Assembly (NCBI RefSeq): GCF_001984575.1 | Contig: NZ_LZNS01000001.1 | Location: forward strand, 1,228,717-1,292,716 | Source of the DNA: Streptomyces sp. MP131-18 | Lineage (GTDB): Bacteria; Actinomycetota; Actinomycetes; Streptomycetales; Streptomycetaceae | Reading direction: 5' to 3' | Length of the DNA: 64,000 nucleotides | Part shown: one piece after another, positions 7,078 through 14,661 of the stretch | How the letters are laid out: each line of letters starts with the position of its first letter | Position numbering within the stretch: position 1 is the stretch's first letter | The notes under the pieces: model-generated | Databases searched by the model: none | Told to the model about the DNA's origin: nothing | The model's input: only the letters and a program-made list of their open reading frames with translations | Program-made: the position numbers and the translations under genes

Positions 7078-7433
7078 TCCCCCTCGAACCCGTCCTGGCG
7101 CACTACGGCGTTGAGCTGCGGGGCTCGCGCTGGGGCGAGCAGCAAGCCTGCTGCCCCATTCATGGAGAGAGACGCCCTTCCTTCCGAGTCAACCTGGAGC
7201 GGGGCGTCTTCTTCTGTCACTCCTGCGGAGCGGGGGGCTCCGCAGTCCACCTGATCATGGCAATGGAGAGCTGCACACGTGAAGACGCTCTCACTAGAGC
7301 AGAGACTCTTTCTCGGGACCTCGGTTTCGAGATACCAAGCCGCACTGGCGGCAGATATCGGCGCCCAGGCGTACCTGGCGCTGAGGGGGATAGACCAGTC
7401 GGCCGCAAATATGTTCCGCCTGGGCGTCGTTAG
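7020..7433 (+). CDS. DnaG-type primase, zinc-binding domain (split gene part 1)
   Basis: 137 residues from GTG 7020 (GAGGGGG at 7009-7015), overlapping the resolvase by 58 bases. The CHC2 zinc finger is clear: Cys45, His48, Cys66 and Cys69, with C-P-I-H-G-E-R-R-P-S-F and F-F-C-H-S-C-G-A-G-G. In bacterial DnaG this domain precedes the polymerase core in one chain; here it ends at 7433 in a different frame from the TOPRIM part that starts at 7279. The last 30 residues are probably not domain sequence. Confidence 0.85.
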   Translation: MGAYGPLRSRSPTQGTGVLIPLEPVLAHYGVELRGSRWGEQQACCPIHGERRPSFRVNLERGVFFCHSCGAGGSAVHLIMAMESCTREDALTRAETLSRDLGFEIPSRTGGRYRRPGVPGAEGDRPVGRKYVPPGRR

Positions 7434-7953
7434 CGACCCGATGACCGGCCATGAGGCGTTCCGCGGCAGGCTGGCCCTGCCGTACCTGACCCCCTCGGGT
7501 CCGGTTGCCCTGCGTTTCCGCTGCATCCAGAACCACGTCTGCAAAGAGACAGTCTGGTTCACTGACAGCAAGGGGAAGCCGGTCTACTGCCCGAAGTACA
7601 CCGGCCCCGAGGGCGACGAAGGGCATCTCTTCAACGTGGCCGCCCTCAAGGCTGATTCGGAGTTTCTGGTCATCTGTGAAGGCGAGATAGACGCTATCGC
7701 CTGGACGATGGCAGGAGTCCCAGCCGTTGCCCTTTCGGGCGTGAAAGCGTGGAAGGACCACTTCAAGCTCACGCTGGACGACTTCCGGATCATCTATGTG
7801 GCCGCCGACCGGGACGACGCCGGCCGGGGCTTGAAGTCCCTACTCATCAAAGAAGTTGGGGCACGCCCCATCCGGTACCCGAAAGGACAGGACGCCAATG
7901 ACCTCTGGAGATCCGGAGGGGCAGAAGCCCTCCGAGCCCTCATTCCAGGGTGA
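7279..7953 (+). CDS. DnaG-type primase, TOPRIM domain (split gene part 2)
   Basis: 224 residues in the +1 frame relative to the zinc-finger part, overlapping it by 155 bases. The TOPRIM core is visible: V-I-C-E-G-E-I-D-A (about 132-140) supplies the catalytic Glu and D-R-D-D-A-G-R-G supplies the Asp pair that binds Mg. The C-terminus contains K-G-Q-D-A-N-D-L-W, as in DnaG. GTG 7279 with GGAGAG at 7265-7270 could start it separately. Together the two parts equal a phage primase of normal length, made either as two chains or by frameshifting. Confidence 0.87.
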   Translation: MKTLSLEQRLFLGTSVSRYQAALAADIGAQAYLALRGIDQSAANMFRLGVVSDPMTGHEAFRGRLALPYLTPSGPVALRFRCIQNHVCKETVWFTDSKGKPVYCPKYTGPEGDEGHLFNVAALKADSEFLVICEGEIDAIAWTMAGVPAVALSGVKAWKDHFKLTLDDFRIIYVAADRDDAGRGLKSLLIKEVGARPIRYPKGQDANDLWRSGGAEALRALIPG

Positions 7954-8245
7954 CCTGGAGGCCCTGCGGGAACTCCAGCGCCTTCTGGACGAGGCGTACG
8001 AGCACTACTTTGCCAACAGTGACGGCTACTGCAAAAGCAGTGAGGGCTACATCGGCCTCGACCTCAACAACTACTTCGAGCGTCGAGACGGCGAGCCCCT
8101 TCGAATCAAGGGCGTGGAGGTCTACTCCTACGTCCTCGGGCCGTCCCGGCGGCATACTTTCCCCACTATCGCCGCCGCGCTGGATACCGTCCGACGATGG
8201 CACGCCGAGGAAATGTCCTGCGACTATTCCGAGGAGGACTGGTGA
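7898..8245 (+). CDS. Unknown phage protein (115 aa)
   Basis: Starts at ATG 7898 inside the 3' end of the primase gene. Begins MTSGDPEGQKPSEPSF, then an acidic-aromatic region including E-A-Y-E-H-Y-F and D-L-N-N-Y-F-E-R-R-D-G, and ends E-E-D-W. No known family. Confidence 0.65.
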   Translation: MTSGDPEGQKPSEPSFQGDLEALRELQRLLDEAYEHYFANSDGYCKSSEGYIGLDLNNYFERRDGEPLRIKGVEVYSYVLGPSRRHTFPTIAAALDTVRRWHAEEMSCDYSEEDW

Positions 8246-8466
8246 CTGAGCCCTCATCCCCGGCTGAGGAACTGCGTAAGGCGGCCGACAGGGTGATGCA
8301 ACCGCCCTTCGGGCTGGCCATCGGTCGAACGCTCCGCTGGCCGTTGCATGACCTGTTCGAGTTCGCAGCGGAGATGTACTCCGGATGGAAAGGCCCGTAC
8401 GTGTCGGTGGAGCTGAGCCACTTCCTGGCTCTCGCCCGAGCCATCAACGGGACCAAGGAGGACTGA
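8242..8466 (+). CDS. Unknown phage protein (74 aa)
   Basis: GTGA overlap with the previous stop; GGAGGA at 8233-8238 is a good ribosome site. It begins T-E-P-S-S-P-A-E-E-L-R-K-A-A-D-R-V, a helix common to a large set of short Streptomyces and actinophage proteins of unknown role, and ends A-L-A-R-A-I-N. Confidence 0.65.
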   Translation: MTEPSSPAEELRKAADRVMQPPFGLAIGRTLRWPLHDLFEFAAEMYSGWKGPYVSVELSHFLALARAINGTKED

Positions 8467-8705
8467 TGGAGGTCACACCCACCTCATTGAGAGTGGAATC
8501 CGACTATCTAGCCGAAATGATGGGCGAGGAGACCGTGAGCGACACCGAACCGAACACCCACATCGTCACCGAGAGAGCCGCCAGTATGGCCGTCAGAGGG
8601 GCGCTGAGCGCCCTTATAGAGGACGGCAGAGGGAGAGGTTACCTCGACCTCCAGCAGTGGCTCACGGCCGAGCTGGACCACGTCTACCGGCAGGCCGGGC
8701 GGTGA
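8466..8705 (+). CDS. Unknown phage protein (79 aa)
   Basis: ATG starts on the last base of the previous stop. An internal GTG at 8535 with GAGGAGA before it is a possible second start. Acidic N-terminus, helical C-terminus. No family recognised. Confidence 0.55.
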   Translation: MEVTPTSLRVESDYLAEMMGEETVSDTEPNTHIVTERAASMAVRGALSALIEDGRGRGYLDLQQWLTAELDHVYRQAGR

Positions 8706-8965
8706 GCCTGCCCGTTGACAGGCCGCTCACTGAGCGCAGAATCCAGATCCTGCGTCACCTGGCCAACGGGCTGACGACGGACGAGATCGCTGCCGAGATC
8801 CATATAGGCAGGAACTCCGTACTGACTCATCTCCAGTACACCTATCGCCAGCTCGGGGCCCGCAACGGGGCCCATGCCGTGGCGATAGCCATGGTCCGGG
8901 GGTTTGTAGAGCCGCACGAGGTGCCCCTACCGGCGCCGCGGGCGCCGCTGAGGAGAGCGAAGTGA
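8702..8965 (+). CDS. LuxR/GerE-type HTH DNA-binding protein
   Basis: 87 residues from GTG 8702 (GTGA overlap). It consists of one GerE domain: L-T-E-R-R-I-Q-I-L-R-H-L-A-N-G-L-T-T-D-E-I-A, the recognition helix S-V-L-T-H-L-Q-Y-T-Y-R-Q-L-G-A and the closing A-V-A-I-A-M-V-R-G. There is no sensor domain. Phage and actinomycete single-domain proteins of this kind usually act as transcription regulators; a role in early-late control is inferred. Confidence 0.85.
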   Translation: MSLPVDRPLTERRIQILRHLANGLTTDEIAAEIHIGRNSVLTHLQYTYRQLGARNGAHAVAIAMVRGFVEPHEVPLPAPRAPLRRAK

Positions 8966-9192
8966 ACGCGGGAGAGCCGCACGATTATCTGTCCACCGGC
9001 TGTCTCCACGGCCGTCACGACTACTGCCAGAACAGGGAGGGGCAGGCGGGATCGAAGACACCTGCCACCTGTAAGTTCTGCGAGGCCAAGTGCACCTGCC
9101 CCTGCCATCAGGGGGGAGCAGCGCCTGAGAACACACGACCTGTCGACCTGATGGAACTTCTGCCGCCCCCTCCCGGGGAGGAGGACTCATGA
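8962..9192 (+). CDS. Small Cys-rich phage protein, zinc-binding type
   Basis: 76 residues from a GTG overlapping the previous stop. It has C-L-H-G-R-H-D-Y-C and C-K-F-C-E-A-K-C-T-C-P-C-H, enough Cys and His for one or two zinc sites. The C-L-H-G-R-H-x-Y-C text recurs in Streptomyces phage proteins of unknown function. Confidence 0.7.
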   Translation: MNAGEPHDYLSTGCLHGRHDYCQNREGQAGSKTPATCKFCEAKCTCPCHQGGAAPENTRPVDLMELLPPPPGEEDS

Positions 9193-9356
9193 ACTGGCCT
9201 TTGTGTCTGACTGGCATGGCCCTCGGAGGACTTTCCGGGGGCCTCACTTATGGCTACACGCAGGACACCGCCATGGCCGCCATCGTCGGCGTGGTCGTGT
9301 GGCTGCTCTGCTGGCTCGGTGGCTGGCTGACCGTGGTGATCCTGGAGGATCTGTGA
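9189..9356 (+). CDS. Small two-span membrane protein (55 aa)
   Basis: ATGA overlap with its neighbour. Two hydrophobic segments (about 7-22 and 29-52; G-L-S-G-G-L and A-I-V-G-V-V-V-W-L-L-C-W-L-G-G-W) are separated by T-Q-D-T. It lies outside the lysis cluster, so a holin role is possible but not favoured. Confidence 0.6.
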   Translation: MNWPLCLTGMALGGLSGGLTYGYTQDTAMAAIVGVVVWLLCWLGGWLTVVILEDL

Positions 9357-9697
9357 TCTGGAGATGGTCCAGGAAGAAGAGGCGGGCTCACAAGAGCCCG
9401 CCTCTGGCCGTTGTACTGGCCGAGCGGGATGAGCTGGCGCGGCAGGTCAGAGAACTGGAGGAGCAGCTGCGCGCCGTGTCGGCGGGCCATGAGTCCGCCT
9501 GGCGTCATATCGAGTGGCTGCGCCGGCGGCTGGCCGAAACCGAGAACCGGAACAGGCACTTCGTCCCCGCTCCGATGGATCGCCCCACTACCACAGTTTC
9601 GCCTCCGCTGAAGCCAACCTTTGCGGCAAAGGCCCCGAACCCGCCCAAGACGAAGGCAGTTGTCATTCCGCTGCATCAGATGACCAGGAGAGTGTGA
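9353..9697 (+). CDS. Unknown phage coiled-coil protein (114 aa)
   Basis: Starts at GTG 9353 on the previous stop. Basic start (R-S-R-K-K-R-R-A-H-K), then a heptad region about 18-65 (L-A-E-R-D-E-L-A-R-Q-V-R-E-L-E-E-Q-L), then a Pro-rich tail. It may be membrane- or DNA-associated; no family. Confidence 0.65.
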   Translation: MIWRWSRKKRRAHKSPPLAVVLAERDELARQVRELEEQLRAVSAGHESAWRHIEWLRRRLAETENRNRHFVPAPMDRPTTTVSPPLKPTFAAKAPNPPKTKAVVIPLHQMTRRV

Positions 9698-9700
9698 TAC

Positions 9701-10039
9701 GTGACCGAACCCAAGCTGAGCATGAAGGTCGGCCCCAAGGCCGTGACCTTCGTCGTCTCTGATGAGCATGAGCAGACGTCGATCCCCGTTGAACGGGATG
9801 CGCCACAGGAGGTGATCGTCCAGCGGCTCCAGCGCGTGCTGGCCCGCATGAACGCAGCACCCCTGTGGCCGTCCGAAGAGGATCTGGCGCACGCGATGGG
9901 CCTCAAGCCATCGCCCAGGCCGAGCAGCAAGGCGTCCACCCGGTCCGGGTGGGCAGCAGTCGTGGGCGACACCAAGCCCGAGCTGCCCTCGCGGCTGCGA
10001 GGCGACTACGAAGAGATCCCCCCGGAGGAAAGTGCGTGA
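9701..10039 (+). CDS. Unknown phage protein (112 aa)
   Basis: GTG start. N-terminal strand-rich part (L-S-M-K-V-G-P-K-A-V-T-F-V-V-S), a helix with V-I-V-Q-R-L-Q-R-V-L-A-R-M, and a Pro/Ser-rich tail. It overlaps the next gene by 4 bases. No family recognised. Confidence 0.6.
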   Translation: MTEPKLSMKVGPKAVTFVVSDEHEQTSIPVERDAPQEVIVQRLQRVLARMNAAPLWPSEEDLAHAMGLKPSPRPSSKASTRSGWAAVVGDTKPELPSRLRGDYEEIPPEESA

Positions 10040-10380
10040 GCCTGACTGTCACCTCTGCGAGGGAGGGCTACGACCGGTGGTCGGTGCGGCGACAGGTTGA
10101 CCTGAGGGGCGCGCCCCTCGTGGAGGTGCTGACCGCCAAGGGGACCCCGACTCCACACCGCCACCGCTTCCGGCCCAACTATGCCGTGATCCACTACTGG
10201 TGGGTGACGGGGAGCGCGACCGCCACCACGGCCGACATCGCGGTGAACGGGCCAACGGTACTCAAGTCCGGACGGCACGGGACTGTTCGCTCAGTCTCGT
10301 GGTGCATGCACGACGCCCCTCCGTGGCTGGGGCCGGTGGTGTTCACCCATGCCCCCGAAGAATGGAAAGAGTGTCTGTGA
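10036..10380 (+). CDS. Unknown phage protein (114 aa)
   Basis: GTGA overlap. Beta-rich text with V-E-V-L-T-A-K-G-T-P-T-P-H-R-H-R-F, I-H-Y-W-W-V-T-G and C-M-H-D-A-P-P-W. No recognised domain. Confidence 0.6.
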   Translation: MSLTVTSAREGYDRWSVRRQVDLRGAPLVEVLTAKGTPTPHRHRFRPNYAVIHYWWVTGSATATTADIAVNGPTVLKSGRHGTVRSVSWCMHDAPPWLGPVVFTHAPEEWKECL

Positions 10381-10571
10381 CGGATCTGGAGCGGACGAAG
10401 GAGTTCCTGGAGTCCCTGGGCGTAAGGGGCTTCAAGGAGGTCACGCACGAGGACAGCATTGCTCTGGTCCTCCGGCCGGGAATGCACAAGGTTGTCGGCT
10501 GGAGTGAAGCCCTCCTGGTCTGGCGTTTTCACCCGGACGGGACGTTCAAGGAGATCGGGGTTTGGGAATGA
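10377..10571 (+). CDS. Unknown phage protein (64 aa)
   Basis: GTG 10377 overlaps the previous TGA; GTG 10371 is an alternative. It has R-T-K-E-F-L-E-S-L-G-V and a W-R-F-H-P-D-G-T-F-K-E-I-G-V strand pair. Small alpha/beta protein of unknown role. Confidence 0.55.
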   Translation: MTDLERTKEFLESLGVRGFKEVTHEDSIALVLRPGMHKVVGWSEALLVWRFHPDGTFKEIGVWE

Positions 10572-10621
10572 GCGACGGGGAGATGGGGGCAGTTCTGCCC
10601 GGAAACGGATGTGCACCATGA
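10568..10621 (+). CDS. Possible 17-residue coupling peptide
   Basis: ATGA overlaps at both ends tie this short frame to its neighbours (its own stop overlaps ATG 10618). It may only relay ribosomes. No other support. Confidence 0.3.
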   Translation: MSDGEMGAVLPGNGCAP

Positions 10622-10758
10622 CCGAAGAACAGAAGCCCCCGCCGCCGAAGCAGCCGGAGCCCCCGAAGGACCCGAAGCCTGACGGCTATGGCTGCGCACT
10701 GTGCGGTACAACCTCTGGCCGCTGCCAGAGCCTCAACAACCACGGCTACATCAACTAA
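10618..10758 (+). CDS. Small Pro-rich zinc-knuckle peptide (46 aa)
   Basis: Last gene before the two-way terminator. Pro/Lys-rich first half, then C-A-L-C-G and a third Cys nine residues on. Similar short peptides are seen in actinophages; unknown function. Confidence 0.55.
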   Translation: MTEEQKPPPPKQPEPPKDPKPDGYGCALCGTTSGRCQSLNNHGYIN

Positions 10759-10774
10759 CAGTGCCAAATGACAG

Positions 10775-10806
10775 AAGCCCCCCGCCTTTCGGCGGGGGGC
10801 TTTTCT
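10775..10806. terminator. Two-way terminator between convergent early and late blocks
   Basis: Stem GCCCCCCGCC (10,777-10,786) and GGCGGGGGGC (10,791-10,800), loop TTTC, TTTTCT on the right and AA on the left, so it can stop transcription from both sides. The rightward early and leftward late operons meet exactly here. Confidence 0.9.
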
Positions 10807-10811
10807 GCGTT

Positions 10812-11066
10812 TCAGGAGTCGTTGCGCTCGTCCAGAGCCTGCTGGACCGCCTTGCGGATTCGCTCCGTCAGCACACCATTGGTGTTCTTGTGTATCTCGT
10901 TGATGGTCTGGTCCTGTCGGGTCAGGTGGTTGACCACGAAGACGGCCGCCAGGACCGGGGTCACCAGCCCAACATACTCAGCCGTCTCGGCGCCCTTGAC
11001 GGTCAGAGCCACAAAGCCGCCGACCACCAGCGCGAAAACTCCCAGCTGCACGATCTTGTCGGCCAT
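10812..11066 (-). CDS. Holin-like small membrane protein
   Basis: 84 residues from the ATG at 11,066 (AGGGAG upstream; a GTG two codons earlier is possible). Two hydrophobic spans lie at about 6-24 and 31-50 (V-Q-L-G-V-F-A-L-V-V-G-G-F and Y-V-G-L-V-T-P-V-L-A-A-V-F-V-V), then a charged, helical C-terminus. The size, topology and charged tail fit actinophage holins. It is the last gene of the late operon, but the endolysin is at the other end, so the assignment is by family-like features only. Confidence 0.65.
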   Translation of the reverse strand: MADKIVQLGVFALVVGGFVALTVKGAETAEYVGLVTPVLAAVFVVNHLTRQDQTINEIHKNTNGVLTERIRKAVQQALDERNDS

Positions 11067-11068
11067 AT

Positions 11069-11305
11069 TCACTCCCTAGTTCCAGGTGGCCTCAGGCGGT
11101 CCAGGAGGGCCGCCGTATCCCGGTCCAGCACACCTGAGACCGGAAGTCTGAAAAGCCTCTGAATGCCCGCTAGGCGCGTCGAGAACGCGTCGTCGGGGAT
11201 TCCCGTGGGCTCCATGTCCAGAGCCCTCTGAGCGGTCCTCACAGCCTCGTATTCAGCCTCTGTGAGAGGCGCGAGGATCTGTTCCCGGGGCATCCAGTCG
11301 GGCAT
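11069..11305 (-). CDS. Small peptidoglycan-binding-like protein
   Basis: 78 residues. The second half (R-L-A-G-I-Q-R-L-F-R-L-P-V-S-G-V-L-D-R-D-T) matches the end of a PG_binding_1 repeat, where G-x-x-D-x-x-T turns contact the wall. It lies between the holin-like and Acb2-like genes. It may help lysis or be a separate wall-binding part of a virion enzyme; no signal peptide is seen. Confidence 0.6.
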   Translation of the reverse strand: MPDWMPREQILAPLTEAEYEAVRTAQRALDMEPTGIPDDAFSTRLAGIQRLFRLPVSGVLDRDTAALLDRLRPPGTRE

Positions 11306-11308
11306 GGG

Positions 11309-11524
11309 TCAGTCCACTGACCGGGCGATGGCGGCATTCGCCCAGAACATCGCCTCTTCCAGCTTGATGATGGCGAGGGCCTTTTCGCGGCCGTCCGGAC
11401 AGAGTTCGTTGATGCGATCCGCCGCCTGACGGATTGCCTGCCGGGCAGAAGTGTGCTCGTCTCGCTTCTCCTGACGGCTGGCCGCATGGAAGGCGAATCG
11501 GTGCTCGATATCCAGGGGGTCCAT
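11309..11524 (-). CDS. Acb2/Tad1-like cyclic-nucleotide sponge (putative anti-CBASS/anti-Thoeris protein)
   Basis: 71 residues. The order D-I-E-H-R-F-A-F-H near the start, a helix with A-R-Q-A-I-R-Q-A-A-D-R-I, the turn L-C-P-D-G-R-E-K and the final helix L-E-E-A-M-F-W-A-N-A-A-I-A-R is the pattern I know for the Acb2/Tad1 helical-hairpin family: an N-terminal R-F-x-x-H, then P-D-x-R-E, then L-E-E-A-x-x-W-A-N-A-A-I-A-R. Acb2 proteins form hexamers that bind cGAMP and cyclic trinucleotides and so block CBASS; relatives bind Thoeris signals. This protein sits in the late operon 9 bases downstream of a tail gene, as accessory genes often do. Function is inferred from motif match only. Confidence 0.72.
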   Translation of the reverse strand: MDPLDIEHRFAFHAASRQEKRDEHTSARQAIRQAADRINELCPDGREKALAIIKLEEAMFWANAAIARSVD

Positions 11525-11533
11525 TGCTTCTCC

Positions 11534-13441
11534 TCAGGTGATGGCATCCGTCACTGTGCGCAGACGGATATAGATGTATCCGCCCCAGCCGCCGCAGTTG
11601 GCCGGCGGAACGGACTGACGGAACTCGTACTGGTCATCATCCACCACAACTTGAGTGGTGGTGTTGGTCCGCAGATCCTGGAGGGCGATGACGTCGCCCC
11701 GCTGAATGATCTGCTCAAGCGCCTCCAGGCGCGGGAGGGTTCTCCCCTCCCAGCCCACTATCTGGCCATGACGGTCCTGTTCGTGGTCAAAGGCCAGGAG
11801 CGGAAGCATGAATACGCGCTGGCGGATCTCCCCCGGCAGAGCCTTGAACTGCCAGCCGGTGACGACCGGCCCGGCAGTGGCGTCCGTGGCGTCACGGTTG
11901 ATGGTCAGCTTCAGCTGAAGCCACTCCGCGACCGTAACCGGAGAGCGGAGAAGTACATTCTCGATGGACGCGTTCCCGCTCACCGTGATGACGTTGTTCT
12001 CGCCCCCAGTGGGGTCAATTACGGCAGCAGTAATACTGCCGTTGAGGGGGCGATCATTGCGCACCGTCAGGAATTTGAAGATCTTCTCAACAAGGGTGTT
12101 GTAGCGGACCCTGCCCGTGAAGAACGTGCCAGTGGGCTCCAGCTCGGTCGCGTGCTCCACGCAGGAGCCTGAGCCCCGGACGGAGAAAACGGCCCGGTCC
12201 GAGTTCCCCAGCAGAGTGACGCCGTCCACCTCCCCGGCAACATGGGCCTGGAGGTCCGTGGCGTATGCGTGGCGCAGGGATGCGCCAGGCCCCTGACTCT
12301 CCATGGGCTGGCCCAGGTCCACGCGGTACAGGCCGCTCTGCCCATTGATGGCGTTCTCCGCGCCGATGAAGAAGAAGCGGTCATAGCCGACCATGCTGCG
12401 CACCGGCGTCTCCACCAGCAGGGGCCCGTAGACGATGTCTCCGGAGTCGGTCAGCTCACCGACCCTGAAACCACGGCTCGTGCCGATGCCGACGTAGGTT
12501 CCCAGGTAGGCGGACATGTGCAGTACGACCTCCCCATGGGGGAGGGATGCAGCCTGAATACCTCCGGAGAGGACGGGGACACTGCCGTCCGTCTCCAGTG
12601 TGAATTTGTAGATGGCGCTCTTGCTGCCGGAGTACCCGGCTACGTAGATGGCGTTCGTGCCCTCGGTGACGGCGGTCCACTGCCACCCGGCCGCCGGGTG
12701 GGTGTACACCGGCTCGGGCAGCGTAGGTGGTGTTCCGCCGGCCAGCTCGTACACGGACCGCCCGATGCCAGCCATGAGACGGCCCATTGCCCAGCCGACC
12801 ACCACGTGAGGGTCCCCGGTGTTCCATGCGAGCGTCCCGGCCCCTGAGCCGGTGCCCTGGTAGATGCCCACCTCATCGGCCGCGTAGTAGTCCTGGCCAT
12901 CCGTCGTGAGAGACAGGATGGTCTCCGTGCCACCCCACGTGACTGCGGTGTGGGTGGTGCCATCCGAGGACGTGAGCACCGTGTCAGCGGCGCTCCAGTA
13001 CCTGTCTGTGCCGTCGTTGTAGCCCAGGACATGATGCGGCATGGTGGTCGCCGCAGTGACATCCAGCTCGGTCCTGCGCAGCAGGCTGAGTCTGCCGTTC
13101 ACCCAGGGGTTCAGGCCCACAGAGCTGCCGTACTGGATGGCCCACTGATTGGAGACGTCCGGGTCCTGATAAAGCAGGCCCTCCCCTCCAATGAACGTGG
13201 CCTGCGACCGGAGCCACCAGTCCGCCAAAGATTGCTCTCCGGGGATCTCCTGGTTGTCGAACTGCTCCTTGCGGATCTGCGCCAGCTCGCGCGTGAGCGG
13301 GCGATCCGGATTGATGGCCAGCATGAACGGCATGCCGCCTATGGCTATGTCGTAAGAGGCGTCAACCGGCGTGTAGGTCTCGCTCGCGCCACCAGAGCGG
13401 CCACTGAGCGGCGCCGGTATCCGCGCCGGGAGCCTGGACAT
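11534..13441 (-). CDS. Large tail/receptor-type virion protein
   Basis: 635 residues from ATG 13,441, whose first bases overlap the stop of the upstream tail gene (ATGA). Repeated beta-strand segments with G-x-D-x-Y, W-x-x-G-D and Y-x-G-T patterns through the middle resemble a beta-propeller or beta-sandwich tail protein. There is no signal peptide. The place after the fibre-like gene and before lysis genes suits a minor tail or host-recognition protein of a short tail. Confidence 0.7.
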   Translation of the reverse strand: MSRLPARIPAPLSGRSGGASETYTPVDASYDIAIGGMPFMLAINPDRPLTRELAQIRKEQFDNQEIPGEQSLADWWLRSQATFIGGEGLLYQDPDVSNQWAIQYGSSVGLNPWVNGRLSLLRRTELDVTAATTMPHHVLGYNDGTDRYWSAADTVLTSSDGTTHTAVTWGGTETILSLTTDGQDYYAADEVGIYQGTGSGAGTLAWNTGDPHVVVGWAMGRLMAGIGRSVYELAGGTPPTLPEPVYTHPAAGWQWTAVTEGTNAIYVAGYSGSKSAIYKFTLETDGSVPVLSGGIQAASLPHGEVVLHMSAYLGTYVGIGTSRGFRVGELTDSGDIVYGPLLVETPVRSMVGYDRFFFIGAENAINGQSGLYRVDLGQPMESQGPGASLRHAYATDLQAHVAGEVDGVTLLGNSDRAVFSVRGSGSCVEHATELEPTGTFFTGRVRYNTLVEKIFKFLTVRNDRPLNGSITAAVIDPTGGENNVITVSGNASIENVLLRSPVTVAEWLQLKLTINRDATDATAGPVVTGWQFKALPGEIRQRVFMLPLLAFDHEQDRHGQIVGWEGRTLPRLEALEQIIQRGDVIALQDLRTNTTTQVVVDDDQYEFRQSVPPANCGGWGGYIYIRLRTVTDAIT

Positions 13442-14658
13442 CAGCCCACCCAGCTCAGGGAGCAGAGGATGTTCGTCCCGATGCCAATAGTGCTGTTCGG
13501 CATGGCGGTGCGCAGCACCATCTGTCCGGACTCGTCCACCCGGGCTTCGCCGGAGGTGATCCCGTTGGACCATGAGGCGGAAGTCTGAGCCGGCGGCCTC
13601 CAGCCGCTGGGCAACGTGCACATCAACGTGTCATCGATGTTGCCCGTCGAGCTCGCCGAGCGGCTGACGCTGTTGGTCATCAGCACCGTGACGTAGTAAA
13701 CGCCGCAAGTGCGCCTACCGGTGTATGCGTTGGTGCTGAAGCCGCTGGCGGCGCTGGGTGCGCCCATGGTCTCGACTTGGGCGACGAACCGATCATCAGT
13801 GGCCAGAAGATTCGCGTCGGAGCGATAGAGGGTGGTGTCGGCCCCGGCTGCGCCGGAGCCCCACAGCATGCGGCCGTCCGCAGAGAGAATGAACCTGCTA
13901 CTGGTGTCCTCACCTACTCGCGTCGCGAGGGCGTCAGATTCGACCGCCGGGCGAGTGACCCGCAGCCGGGACGTGGTACCCAGCAGGGCTTCGCCCAGGC
14001 GATAGAGCACCGTATCGGCGGTCGCCGTGCCGTCGCCCCACGCCAGGATTCCATCGGCACTGAACTGGAGCCTGGCCGCCTCGTCACCCGTGACGCGCAC
14101 CTGGAGGGCCAGCTCCCCTGTGGCTGCCTCGAAGGCGGCAGCATCAGCGAAGTCGGTCCCGCCAATGAATACCGGAGCCCCGCTGAAAATGGGCGCCGCG
14201 TCGAACGTGGGGTTTCCCTGGAGGGTGCCCGAGAGGTCAGCCCCGTTGAGCTGGGCCGCGTTGATGGCCGGAGAGGTGAGCGTCTTGTTGCTGAGGGTCT
14301 GGGTGTCCGAAGTACCCACCACGGAGCCGGAGATCCCGTGGACGCCTGCGGAGGCGTCTTCGTGGGCCCGGAAGTCCTGGAGATCCACGGCGTTGACCAC
14401 GTGCTTGACGACGGCTCCAGCGCTGTGCGCCTGGGCCGACGTGCCGCCAAAGGCGCGGGTCACCGTCCAAGTGGTCCCGGCCGCAGCCGTGACCGCAACC
14501 AGCTCCTCCGCGTCCGTCTCGTAGTCCAACGCGACGATGAACGGGAACTGCGCCGGGTAGCCGGCGGCGGAGGCCACCACGATGGTGGTGTCCCCGCTGC
14601 CCGCGTTGCCCGCCAGCTCGGTAGTGACGGCGGTGTTGGAGTAGTAGTAGTCAGGCAC
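13441..14658 (-). CDS. Tail fibre / receptor-binding protein
   Basis: 405 residues. The N-terminal 90 residues (T-T-I-V-V-A-S-A-A-G-Y-P and W-T-V-T-R-A-F-G-G-T) look like a virion-attachment domain. The middle has short repeats such as T-L-S-N-K-T-L-T-S-P-A-I-N, a typical phage fibre motif, and two similar segments R-x-x-F-S-A-D-G-x-x-x-W-G. The C-terminal 130 residues (Y-T-G-R-R-T-C-G-V-Y-Y) may be the receptor-binding head. Confidence 0.82.
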   Translation of the reverse strand: MPDYYYSNTAVTTELAGNAGSGDTTIVVASAAGYPAQFPFIVALDYETDAEELVAVTAAAGTTWTVTRAFGGTSAQAHSAGAVVKHVVNAVDLQDFRAHEDASAGVHGISGSVVGTSDTQTLSNKTLTSPAINAAQLNGADLSGTLQGNPTFDAAPIFSGAPVFIGGTDFADAAAFEAATGELALQVRVTGDEAARLQFSADGILAWGDGTATADTVLYRLGEALLGTTSRLRVTRPAVESDALATRVGEDTSSRFILSADGRMLWGSGAAGADTTLYRSDANLLATDDRFVAQVETMGAPSAASGFSTNAYTGRRTCGVYYVTVLMTNSVSRSASSTGNIDDTLMCTLPSGWRPPAQTSASWSNGITSGEARVDESGQMVLRTAMPNSTIGIGTNILCSLSWVG

Positions 14659-14661
14659 CGC

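Noticed and set aside
9189..9356. Second holin
   Set aside because: Two-span small membrane protein, but it lies in the early block far from lysis genes and lacks the charged tail.
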